From: Acidovorax sp. A1169
GTDB lineage: Bacteria > Pseudomonadota > Gammaproteobacteria > Burkholderiales > Burkholderiaceae_C
Direction: 5' to 3'
Assembly (NCBI RefSeq): GCF_030704685.1
Contig: NZ_JAUZDX010000022.1
Span: 45,129-109,128, forward strand
Length of the DNA stretch: 64,000 nt
The position numbers and the translations under genes were made by a program. Within the stretch, counting starts at the first letter, position 1; every line of letters begins with the position of its first letter. Below are positions 52,735 to 60,318 of the stretch, in pieces. The notes under the pieces are model-generated. The model had not been told where the DNA came from. It ran no database searches and saw nothing but the letters and a program-made list of their open reading frames with translations.

Positions 52735-53736
52735 ATGACCACTACACGCCGTTCTCTCGTTTCACTGGCCGTCGCCGCATCGCTGCTCGGCCCCGTTCTG
52801 GCCATCGCCCAGGCCGCTGCGCCTGCCGCCCCGGCCAGCGTTCCCACCGCAACCCAACAGGCCGGCTTCTACCGCTTCAGCGTGGGCGGCGTACAGGTCG
52901 TCGCCCTGTCCGACGGCTCGGTGCCGCAGGACCTGCACGCCCTGCTCACCAACACCACGCCCGCACAGACCGACAAGGCGCTGCAGCGCGGCTTTATTGC
53001 CAACCCGGTAGAGGCCTCGATCAACGCCTACCTGGTCTACGCGGGTGACCGCCTGGCGCTGGTCGACGCCGGTGCCGGCGCCTTCTTCGGCCCCGGTGCG
53101 GGCGGCAAGCTGGTGACCAGCTTGAAGGCTGCGGGCGTGGAGCCCGCGCAGATCAACGACGTGCTGTTGACCCACATCCACACCGACCACAGCGGCGGCC
53201 TGGTCGATGCACAGGGCCAGCGCGTGTTCCCCAACGCCACGGTGCACGTGGGCAAGCCAGACCTGGACTTCTTCCTCGCCCCCGCCAACCAGCAGGGCGT
53301 GCGCGGCTACGACAAGGCCTATTTCGAGCAGGCCACCACGGCCCTGGCGCCCTACGTGAAATCGGGCCAGGTGCGTCCCTTCGCCGGCGCGGTGGAGCTG
53401 GTGCCTGGCATCCGCTCACGCCCCACCCCGGGCCACACGCCCGGCCACGCCTTCTTCGTGCTGCAGGGCAAGGGCGGCGAGGCGCTGGAATTCATCGGCG
53501 ACATCCTGCACGTGCAATCGGTGCAGATGCCCCGGCCGGACGTGACCATCGTCTACGACGTGGTGCCCCACGACGCCAAGGCGCAGCGCAAGCAGCAGTT
53601 CGCGCGTCTGGCGAAAGAGCGGCGCATGGTGGCTGCGGCGCACATCCCCTACCCGGGCGTGGGCTATCTGCGCGATGAGGGCAAGGGGAAGTATGCGTTT
53701 GTGCCGGTGGACTACCGGTATCGGGCCGGGGATTGA
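52735..53736 (+). CDS. Exported metallo-beta-lactamase-fold hydrolase
   Basis: A 333-residue protein with a Sec-type signal (VSLAVAASLLGPVLAIAQA). The metal site is LLTHIHTDHSGGLVD (HxHxDH), followed by PGHTPGHAFFVL and IGDILHV. The N-terminal domain (YRFSVGGVQVVALSDGSVPQ) is of the same subfamily as the protein at 43914-44885. It lies downstream of a GST gene, probably in the same operon under the divergent LysR protein. Substrate unknown. Confidence 0.88.
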   Translation: MTTTRRSLVSLAVAASLLGPVLAIAQAAAPAAPASVPTATQQAGFYRFSVGGVQVVALSDGSVPQDLHALLTNTTPAQTDKALQRGFIANPVEASINAYLVYAGDRLALVDAGAGAFFGPGAGGKLVTSLKAAGVEPAQINDVLLTHIHTDHSGGLVDAQGQRVFPNATVHVGKPDLDFFLAPANQQGVRGYDKAYFEQATTALAPYVKSGQVRPFAGAVELVPGIRSRPTPGHTPGHAFFVLQGKGGEALEFIGDILHVQSVQMPRPDVTIVYDVVPHDAKAQRKQQFARLAKERRMVAAAHIPYPGVGYLRDEGKGKYAFVPVDYRYRAGD

Positions 53737-53755
53737 GCAACTGCCTGGTCGAACT

Positions 53756-54526
53756 TCAGTGCGGCCGCCCCGCCCCCAACAGGCGCTGCACCAACTCCGT
53801 CCGGTTATGCACCCCAAACCGCTCGAACAACGCATCCACATGCGTGCGCACGGTCGAGTAGCCAATCCCCAGCTCCGCCGCGATCTTCTTGTCGGGCCAG
53901 CCGGCGCACAGGGCCTGGGCGATTTCGCGGGCGCGGCCGTTGAGGCCTTGCCAGGGGTCGGGTGAAGCGGGTACAGGCGCGTCCAGCGCCGTGTCCACCG
54001 GCCGCTCACGCAGCCGCCGCAGCGCACCGGTGAACGCCGGCTGCACCAACCGCAGCAAATCCAGCGTGTCGCGGTCGAACGGCCCTCGCTGGCGGCTGCG
54101 CCAGATGCGCAGGTCACCGAGGTTGCGCTCGCCGTCCCAGGCAAAGAGGTTCACGCCGTGGTGCAGGCCGTCGCGTGCAAGAAAGTCGTTGAAGAACTCG
54201 GTCTTCATGAGCTCGTGCTGGGGCAGGATCTGCGTGACCAGGGTGGGCTCGCGGCGCTGGCGCAGTTGGTGGGTGATGGGGTCGCGGTACTGGTAGTACG
54301 CCTCGTAGGCCTGCAGGTTGGCGTCGTCCATGTGGATGGAGGCGCGGTCGCCAAAGCGCTGAGCGGTGTCGTCCCAGGCGTACGAGGCGAAATGGTCGGC
54401 CTGCAGCAGGGCCAGCAGGTCGCTGCCTACGGCCAGCCGCAAGGGGGCGCTGCCAGGCAGTTCGGCAGCCTCCAGCCGGCCCATCAGGCGGGACAGCATT
54501 TCTACGCGGGCATGGCTCAGGTACAT
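53756..54526 (-). CDS. LuxR family transcriptional regulator
   Basis: A 256-residue regulator. A C-terminal LuxR helix-turn-helix (GRAREIAQALCAGWPDKKIA then LGIGYSTVRTHVDALFERFG) follows an N-terminal sensor region of about 180 residues that I do not recognise as an acyl-homoserine-lactone domain; a PAS/GAF-like fold is possible. It is convergent with the metallo-hydrolase gene 19 nt away. Target and signal are unknown. Confidence 0.85.
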   Translation of the reverse strand: MYLSHARVEMLSRLMGRLEAAELPGSAPLRLAVGSDLLALLQADHFASYAWDDTAQRFGDRASIHMDDANLQAYEAYYQYRDPITHQLRQRREPTLVTQILPQHELMKTEFFNDFLARDGLHHGVNLFAWDGERNLGDLRIWRSRQRGPFDRDTLDLLRLVQPAFTGALRRLRERPVDTALDAPVPASPDPWQGLNGRAREIAQALCAGWPDKKIAAELGIGYSTVRTHVDALFERFGVHNRTELVQRLLGAGRPH

Positions 54527-54646
54527 GGCGGGAGGGTGCGAGGCTTAGGCACAGCGATGGTGCTGGCCAGCCGCTACTGTAGGGACATCACTGCCCGCAT
54601 TCAAGAGCTGTGCCAGCCCGCGCCCTCCCGGTTTTCCCTGCCCTGC

Positions 54647-54937
54647 TCAGGGCGGGTGGTGCCGTGCGCAATCTGTAGGTCGCTCCGTCACCGGCACCGG
54701 GCAGCGGTTGACCTCGAACGGCGACATGGACAGCAGCGTGGTGAGCGCGCTCGAAGCGATGGTCACCAGCCAGAACACGAAGAAGGCGACGGTGTAGACG
54801 CCCTCGCGCGACAGGGCCAGGGGCTGGCCGAACCAGTGCATGTCCTGCGGGTCCACGAAAGCGAAGACCAGCATCTCCAGCACGCCCGCTGTCAGAAAGG
54901 CGGGCCAGGCGATCCACATCAGTCGCTGCAGTCTCAT
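54647..54937 (-). CDS. Small membrane protein at the end of the cbb3 locus
   Basis: A 96-residue protein with two hydrophobic helices (MWIAWPAFLTAGVLEMLVFA and VYTVAFFVFWLVTIASSALT) and a short basic C-terminal tail. I do not recognise the family, but its place 36 nt after fixH suggests it belongs to the oxidase assembly operon. It could help copper loading or stabilise the complex; unproven. Confidence 0.72.
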   Translation of the reverse strand: MRLQRLMWIAWPAFLTAGVLEMLVFAFVDPQDMHWFGQPLALSREGVYTVAFFVFWLVTIASSALTTLLSMSPFEVNRCPVPVTERPTDCARHHPP

Positions 54938-54973
54938 GGGTTTGTCTCCTTCACCTGGATTGTTCTGATTTGC

Positions 54974-55261
54974 TCAACGCGGTTTGTCCTGATCGGGCGT
55001 GGCCGCATGGTTGCGCGCCTTCATGGCGGGGGCCAGGCTGCTGGGGTTGTCCTCCAGCGTCTTGTTGATCTCGATGCCCTGGCGGTAGTAGTCCTCGGCC
55101 ACCACGGGGTCGGGGCGGGCGATGGCGATCCACAGCGTGGCGAAGCCCGCGACGACGACGATGGCCGGGCCGGAGATGACCAGCCAGACATGGCCGAACT
55201 TCCACCAGGGAGCGGCGGCGGGGGCGGCAGCGGGCGATGCGGCTACGGAAGGGGATGGCAT
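54974..55261 (-). CDS. ccoH: FixH/CcoH family cbb3 oxidase assembly protein
   Basis: A 95-residue protein with one N-terminal membrane helix (VWLVISGPAIVVVAGFATLW) after an Ala/Pro-rich start, and the VAEDYYRQGIEINK motif that marks FixH/CcoH proteins. These are needed for maturation of cbb3 oxidase. The protein is shorter than typical FixH because the periplasmic C-terminal domain is minimal. It is encoded 56 nt after ccoG. Confidence 0.82.
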   Translation of the reverse strand: MPSPSVAASPAAAPAAAPWWKFGHVWLVISGPAIVVVAGFATLWIAIARPDPVVAEDYYRQGIEINKTLEDNPSSLAPAMKARNHAATPDQDKPR

Positions 55262-55317
55262 GGGTTACTCCTGACGGACAAGGACAACAAAGGGGCGGCA
55301 GCGGCTGGCGGGCACGG

Positions 55318-56775
55318 TCAGCGTGGCACCAGGAACACCGACTTCTCGGTGACATGGCCCCCGCCACCCAGGGCCTCGATCTCGAACTGCACAGAGTGCG
55401 AGCCGGGCGGGGCAGAGCCGTAGGGGATCTGCAGGCGCACGGCGACCCAGCGCGACTCGGCGGCGCCGATCTCGACTTCGGCCTCCGATGCCACCGTGAG
55501 TCCATCGAGCCCGTGCGCGCCGATGCGGTAGCGCTGGCCGGCCTCGGTGGCGTTCATGATCTGCAGGCGGTAGATGTTCTCGAGCTGCCCACCCGCGACG
55601 ATGCGCGAGAGCGCGGCGCGGTCGCGCACCACATCGACCTTGAAGGCGGTGCGCAGTGCCAGGCTGGCCGTGAGGCCCACGCACAGCGCGAGCAGGATGG
55701 CGCTGTAGATGAGCACGCGGGGCCGCAGCACGCGCCGCAGCATCTGCGCGCCGCTCCAGCGGGCGGCCACGGCGTTCTCGGTGGCATAGCGGATAAGGCC
55801 GCGCGGGTAGTGCATCTTGTCCATCACCGTATTGCAGGCATCCACGCACAGGCCGCAGCCGATGCATTCGTACTGCAGGCCGTTGCGGATGTCGATGCCC
55901 ACGGGGCAGACCTGCACGCACAGCGTGCAGTCGATGCAGTCGCCCAGGCCCTTGGCCTTGTAATCCACGGTCTTGTTGCGCGGGCCCCGGGGTTCGCCAC
56001 GCGCAACGTCGTAGCTGACGACCAGGGTGTCCCTGTCGAACATGGCGCTCTGAAAGCGTGCATACGGGCACATGTACTTGCACACCTGCTCGCGCATGTA
56101 GCCCGCGTTGCCATAGGTGGCAAAGCCGTAGAACAGCACCCAGAAGATCTGCCAGCTGCCCTGCAGCGCCAGCAGTTCGCCGCCCAGTGCGCGGATGGGC
56201 ACGAAGTAGCCCACGAAGGTGAAACCCGTCCACAGCGCCACGCTGATCCAGAGGAACTGCTTGACGGACTTCTTGCGGATCTTCTCCCAGGTCCAGCCAC
56301 CCGCATCCAGGCGCAGGCGCGCGCTGCGCTCGCCCTCCACCTTGTGCTCGATCCACATGAACATCTCGGTGTACACCGTCTGCGGGCAGGCAAAGCCACA
56401 CCACAGGCGCCCCGCCACTGTGGTGAACAGGAACAGCGACATCGCACTGACGATGAGCAGACCGGTGAGGTAGATGAAATCCTGCGGGTACAGCACCAAC
56501 CCGAACAGGTAGAAGCGCCGTGCGCCCAGGTCGAACAGCACCATCTGCCGCTCGCCCCACTGCAGCCAGGGCACCACATAGAACACCAGCTGCGTGAGGG
56601 CCACCATGGCCCAGCGCCAGCGGGCGAAGGTGCCGCTGATGGAGCGCGGGTAGATCTTCTTTTGCGCTTCGTACAGCGACACGACTTCGGCCGCTGTGTC
56701 GGTGCTGCCCCCAGGGGCGGCAGCGACCGGGGTGATGGGAATGACCTTGCGGGCAGGCCCGCTGGGTGGCTTCAT
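55318..56775 (-). CDS. ccoG: Cytochrome c oxidase accessory protein CcoG (FixG)
   Basis: A 485-residue membrane protein with about five helices and two [4Fe-4S] motifs (DCIDCTLCVQVCPVGIDI and ECIGCGLCVDACNTVMDK), plus WCGFACPQTVYTE upstream. CcoG reduces Cu(II) for cbb3 assembly in other proteobacteria. A periplasmic domain follows the last helix. ATG 56775 (MKPPSGPARK) fits the family start. It lies between ccoP and fixH. Confidence 0.93.
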   Translation of the reverse strand: MKPPSGPARKVIPITPVAAAPGGSTDTAAEVVSLYEAQKKIYPRSISGTFARWRWAMVALTQLVFYVVPWLQWGERQMVLFDLGARRFYLFGLVLYPQDFIYLTGLLIVSAMSLFLFTTVAGRLWCGFACPQTVYTEMFMWIEHKVEGERSARLRLDAGGWTWEKIRKKSVKQFLWISVALWTGFTFVGYFVPIRALGGELLALQGSWQIFWVLFYGFATYGNAGYMREQVCKYMCPYARFQSAMFDRDTLVVSYDVARGEPRGPRNKTVDYKAKGLGDCIDCTLCVQVCPVGIDIRNGLQYECIGCGLCVDACNTVMDKMHYPRGLIRYATENAVAARWSGAQMLRRVLRPRVLIYSAILLALCVGLTASLALRTAFKVDVVRDRAALSRIVAGGQLENIYRLQIMNATEAGQRYRIGAHGLDGLTVASEAEVEIGAAESRWVAVRLQIPYGSAPPGSHSVQFEIEALGGGGHVTEKSVFLVPR

Positions 56776-56889
56776 GGCAGTTCTCGAATAGGAGGCCGGG
56801 CGCAATGCCCTTCGGGGCATGCACCGGCCGGCGCGTTACCGCCCGCCGTATGGCGGCGAAGCCCGTGCGCCAGGGTTCAGGTCACACGG

Positions 56890-57810
56890 TCATCGCGCGG
56901 CGGCTGCGGCACCGTTGTTGGAGAGGCTCCACACGTAGGAGGCCAGCACGGCGATCTGCGCCTCGGTCAGCTTCTCGGCCTGGGCGGGCATCTGGTTGGT
57001 CTTGCCGTTATTGATCATGGCGGTGATGGCGGCTTCGCCCCAGCCGTGCAGCCACACGTCGTCGGTGAGGTTGGGGGCGCCCAGGGCCTGGTTGCCCTTG
57101 CCGTCCATGCCGTGGCAGGCAGCGCAGGCGGCAAACTTGGACTTGCCAAGCGATGCGCGCAGCGAGTCGTGCGGGCTCTTGGAGAGGCTCAGCACATAGT
57201 GCGAGAGGTTGCGCACGTCCTCAGGCGAGCCCACGGCGGCCGCCATGGGCGGCATCACGCCAGTGCGGCCCTGCACAATGGTTTCGCGGATCTTCTCGGG
57301 CGCGCCGCCGTGCAGCCAGTCGCTGTCGGCCAGGTTGGGAAAGCCCTTGCTGCCGCGTGCGTCGGAGCCGTGGCACTGCGCGCAGTTGTTCATGAACAGG
57401 CGCTCGCCAATCGCATGGGCCTGCGGGTCGCGCGCCATGTCCTCGGGCTTCATGTCGGCGAAGCGGGCGTACAGCGGTGCCAGCTCTGCCTTGGCTTTGT
57501 CCATCTCGGCCTGGTACTCGCCCAGCTGCGTCCAGCCGAGCTTGCCGGCAAATGTGCCCAGGCCCGGGTAGGCGGCCAGGTAGGCCAGGCCGAAGACGAT
57601 GGTGATGACGAACATCCACACCCACCAGCGCGGCAGGGGGTTGTTCATCTCGACCAGGTCTTCGTCCCAGACGTGGCCGGTGGTGTTGTCGGCGGTGGCC
57701 ATGACCTTCTTGCGGCCGGCCATCCACAGCAGCAGGCCGCAGGCGATGATGCCGCCCAGGGTCACGGCGGTCACGAAGACCGACCAGAAATTGCTGGTGA
57801 AGTCACTCAT
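56890..57810 (-). CDS. ccoP: cbb3 cytochrome oxidase, dihaem subunit III
   Basis: A 306-residue membrane-anchored dihaem cytochrome c. Two N-terminal helices (SVFVTAVTLGGIIACGLLLW and WVWMFVITIVFGLAYLAAYP) precede two haem sites, NNCAQCHGSDARG and AACAACHGMDGKG. It passes electrons from soluble cytochrome c to subunit II/I. Encoded 50 nt after ccoQ. Confidence 0.95.
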   Translation of the reverse strand: MSDFTSNFWSVFVTAVTLGGIIACGLLLWMAGRKKVMATADNTTGHVWDEDLVEMNNPLPRWWVWMFVITIVFGLAYLAAYPGLGTFAGKLGWTQLGEYQAEMDKAKAELAPLYARFADMKPEDMARDPQAHAIGERLFMNNCAQCHGSDARGSKGFPNLADSDWLHGGAPEKIRETIVQGRTGVMPPMAAAVGSPEDVRNLSHYVLSLSKSPHDSLRASLGKSKFAACAACHGMDGKGNQALGAPNLTDDVWLHGWGEAAITAMINNGKTNQMPAQAEKLTEAQIAVLASYVWSLSNNGAAAAAR

Positions 57811-57860
57811 GGGGTGCTCTCTTGTTCATGTGGTCGTTGTTGTTCTTGAGGCGGGCACGG

Positions 57861-57998
57861 TCATTCGTGCTCGAAAGGCACGCGGCCCGCTTCGTCGAAG
57901 CGGTCCTTGTTGCTGCCCAGGTAGGCCCAGACCCAGATGCCGACGAAGCACGCAAGGGAAGCCAGAGTGGCGACGATGCGCATGGTGGTGATGTCCAT
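57861..57998 (-). CDS. ccoQ: cbb3 oxidase subunit IV (CcoQ)
   Basis: A 45-residue single-helix protein read directly from the minus strand: it starts MDITTMRIVATLASLACF and ends FDEAGRVPFEHE, with a membrane helix at about residues 8-27. The reading frame lies between ccoO and ccoP, 10 nt after ccoO, the standard position of ccoQ. It stabilises the interaction of CcoP with the core. The gene is below the usual length cut-off for gene calling. Confidence 0.88.
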   Translation of the reverse strand: MDITTMRIVATLASLACFVGIWVWAYLGSNKDRFDEAGRVPFEHE

Positions 57999-58008
57999 TT
58001 CAAACTCC

Positions 58009-58641
58009 TTACTTGAGCGCGCGGCCCATGACCTGCAGGTAGGCCACCAGGGCGTCCATCTCGGTCTTGCCCTTGAGCTCGGCGGCCGCGTCGGCGATCT
58101 GCCCGTCGGTGTAGGGCACGCCCACGGTGCGCAGCGCCTTCATGCGGGGGGCTGCAACGGCGGCGTCGACAGGCGTCTTCTCCAGCCATGGGTAGGCGGG
58201 CATGTTCGACTCGGGCACCACGTCGCGCGGGTTGGTCAGGTGGATGCGATGCCACTCGTCGCTGTACTTGCCGCCCACGCGGTGTAGGTCGGGGCCGGTG
58301 CGCTTGCTGCCCCACTGGAAGGGGTGGTCGTACACAAACTCGCCAGCCACCGAGTAGTGGCCGTAGCGCAGCGTCTCGGCGCGGAAGGGGCGGATCATCT
58401 GCGAGTGGCAGTTGTAGCAGCCCTCGCGGATGTAGATATCGCGCCCGATGAGCTGCGTGGCGGTGTAGGGCTCCACGCCCTTGACGGCCTCGGTGGTGGA
58501 CTTCTGGAAGAACAGGGGCACGATCTCCACCAGGCCGCCAATGGCGATCACCAGCAAGATCAGCACGATCATCAGGAAGTTGTTGGTCTCCACCTTTTCG
58601 TGGCTGAAACCGGTGGTCGCAGGGGTCTTGTTGTCAGACAT
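58009..58641 (-). CDS. ccoO: cbb3 cytochrome oxidase, monohaem subunit II
   Basis: A 210-residue membrane-anchored cytochrome c with one N-terminal helix (FLMIVLILLVIAIGGLVEIV), the haem motif REGCYNCHSQMIRPF and the closing YLQVMGRALK. Typical of CcoO/FixO. Encoded 22 nt after ccoN. Confidence 0.96.
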   Translation of the reverse strand: MSDNKTPATTGFSHEKVETNNFLMIVLILLVIAIGGLVEIVPLFFQKSTTEAVKGVEPYTATQLIGRDIYIREGCYNCHSQMIRPFRAETLRYGHYSVAGEFVYDHPFQWGSKRTGPDLHRVGGKYSDEWHRIHLTNPRDVVPESNMPAYPWLEKTPVDAAVAAPRMKALRTVGVPYTDGQIADAAAELKGKTEMDALVAYLQVMGRALK

Positions 58642-58663
58642 GGATCAGGTCTTTCGTACAGGC

Positions 58664-60118
58664 TCAGGCGTGGGCGGCTGCATGGGCAGAGTGCACAGCA
58701 GGGATGGCGACCTTGACCGAGCGGCCGGCGATGGCGGTGGCCCACACGTTCCAAGCCATGACCAGCATGCCGCCCAGGTACAGCAGGCCGCCCGCCAGGC
58801 GCACCACATAGAAGGGGTAGGTGGCCTTGACGCTCTCGACAAAGGTGTAGGTGAGCGTGCCGTCGGGGTTGATGGCGCGCCACATCAGGCCCTGCATGAC
58901 ACCGGCGATCCACATCGCGGCGATGTACAGCACGATGCCCAGGGTGGCCATCCAGAAGTGCAGCTCGATGGCCGGCACGGAATGCATCTTCTCGCGGCCG
59001 AACAGGCGGGGGATCAGGTAGTACAGCGAGCCCATGGAGATCAGGCCCACCCAGCCCAGGGCGCCGGAGTGCACGTGGCCCACGGTCCAGTCGGTGTAGT
59101 GGCTCAGGGCGTTGACGGTCTTGATGGACATCATCGGGCCCTCGAAGGTGGACATGCCGTAGAACGACAGCGACACGATCAGAAAACGCAGGATGGGGTC
59201 GTCACGCAGCTTGTGCCAGGCGCCCGACAGGGTCATCACGCCGTTGATCATGCCGCCCCAGCTGGGGGCCAGCAGGATCAGCGAGAACACCATGCCCACC
59301 GATTGCGTCCAGTCCGGCAGCGCGGTGTAGTGCAGGTGGTGCGGGCCGGCCCACATGTAAGTGAAGATCAGCGCCCAGAAATGCACGATGGACAGGCGGT
59401 AGCTGTACACCGGGCGGCCAGCCTGCTTGGGGATGAAGTAGTACATCATCCCGAGGAAGCCTGCGGTGAGGAAGAAACCCACCGCGTTGTGGCCGTACCA
59501 CCACTGCACCATGGCGTCCTGCACACCGGCGTAGGCCGAGTAGCTCTTCATCCAGCCCGCAGGCACCGCGGCGCTGTTGACCAGGTGCAGAATGGCCACG
59601 GCCAGGATGAAGGCGCCGAAGAACCAGTTGGCCACGTAGATGTGGCGCACCTTGCGCATGCCCACGGTGCCGAAGAACACGATGGCGTAGGACACCCAGA
59701 CCAGCGTGATCAGGATGTCGATGGGCCATTCGAGCTCGGCGTATTCCTTGCCCGACGTATAACCCATGGGCAGGCTGATGGCCGCCGCCAGGATCACGAG
59801 CTGCCAGCCCCAGAAGGTAAAGGCGGCCAGCGGTGCGGCAAACAGCCGCACTTGGCAGGTGCGCTGCACCACGTAGTAGCTGGTGCCGAACAGCGCGCAG
59901 CCGCCAAAGGCGAAGATGACGGCGTTGGTATGCAGTGGCCGCAGGCGCCCGTAGCTGAGCCACGGAATGCCGAAGTTGAGTTCAGGCCAGGCAAGCTGGG
60001 CGGCGATGATGACGCCCACCAACATACCCACCACCCCCCATACCACTGCCATGATAGAAAACTGCCGCACGACTGTGTCGTTGTAGTGCGCGGCAGCTGT
60101 GTTGTGAGTTAAATCCAT
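58664..60118 (-). CDS. ccoN: cbb3 cytochrome oxidase catalytic subunit I
   Basis: A 484-residue haem-copper oxidase subunit with about twelve helices. Metal ligands are visible in PLHTNAVIFAFGG (low-spin haem), QWWYGHNAVGFFLTA and TYMWAGPHHLHYTALPDW (CuB histidines with the HH pair), and DWTVGHVHSGALGWVG (high-spin and low-spin haem). It reduces oxygen to water with high affinity. Start ATG 60118 (MDLTHNTAAAHYND) has AGAGG upstream. An FNR box lies 53 nt further up. Confidence 0.96.
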   Translation of the reverse strand: MDLTHNTAAAHYNDTVVRQFSIMAVVWGVVGMLVGVIIAAQLAWPELNFGIPWLSYGRLRPLHTNAVIFAFGGCALFGTSYYVVQRTCQVRLFAAPLAAFTFWGWQLVILAAAISLPMGYTSGKEYAELEWPIDILITLVWVSYAIVFFGTVGMRKVRHIYVANWFFGAFILAVAILHLVNSAAVPAGWMKSYSAYAGVQDAMVQWWYGHNAVGFFLTAGFLGMMYYFIPKQAGRPVYSYRLSIVHFWALIFTYMWAGPHHLHYTALPDWTQSVGMVFSLILLAPSWGGMINGVMTLSGAWHKLRDDPILRFLIVSLSFYGMSTFEGPMMSIKTVNALSHYTDWTVGHVHSGALGWVGLISMGSLYYLIPRLFGREKMHSVPAIELHFWMATLGIVLYIAAMWIAGVMQGLMWRAINPDGTLTYTFVESVKATYPFYVVRLAGGLLYLGGMLVMAWNVWATAIAGRSVKVAIPAVHSAHAAAHA

Positions 60119-60170
60119 CGGGCACCTCTTTGTGTTGCAGTGAGTCTCCTGCAGCACGGCCCGGTGGGTA

Positions 60171-60184
60171 TTGACGCATGTCAA
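60171..60184. promoter_or_regulatory. FNR box in front of ccoN
   Basis: TTGACGCATGTCAA, an exact inverted repeat TTGAC-N4-GTCAA, 53 nt upstream of ccoN. The stop codon of ccoS (60183-60181) lies inside it. It should drive ccoNOQP under low oxygen through the Fnr encoded at 42552. Confidence 0.75.
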
Positions 60185-60318
60185 TCATTCCGGAGAATGC
60201 GCTCGCCCTCTTGCTCCACGCTCTCGAACTGGCCCCGGTAGACGGCCCACCACAGGCCGGCCAGGATCAGCAGCACCAGCACCACGGACAGGGGGATCAG
60301 CAGGTACAGGATGTCCAT
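60181..60318 (-). CDS. ccoS: cbb3 oxidase maturation protein CcoS
   Basis: A 45-residue protein starting MDILYLLIPLSVVLVLLILA and ending ESVEQEGERILRND, with a single membrane helix and the acidic tail of CcoS/FixS. The ATG shares one nucleotide with the ccoI stop. Needed for incorporation of haem and copper into CcoN. Its stop codon falls within the FNR box of ccoN. Confidence 0.9.
   Translation of the reverse strand: MDILYLLIPLSVVLVLLILAGLWWAVYRGQFESVEQEGERILRND

Noticed and set aside
54600..54646. Terminator after the small membrane protein gene
   Set aside because: A short GCCCT/AGGGC stem is present just after the stop, but no T-run follows, so it is not called.
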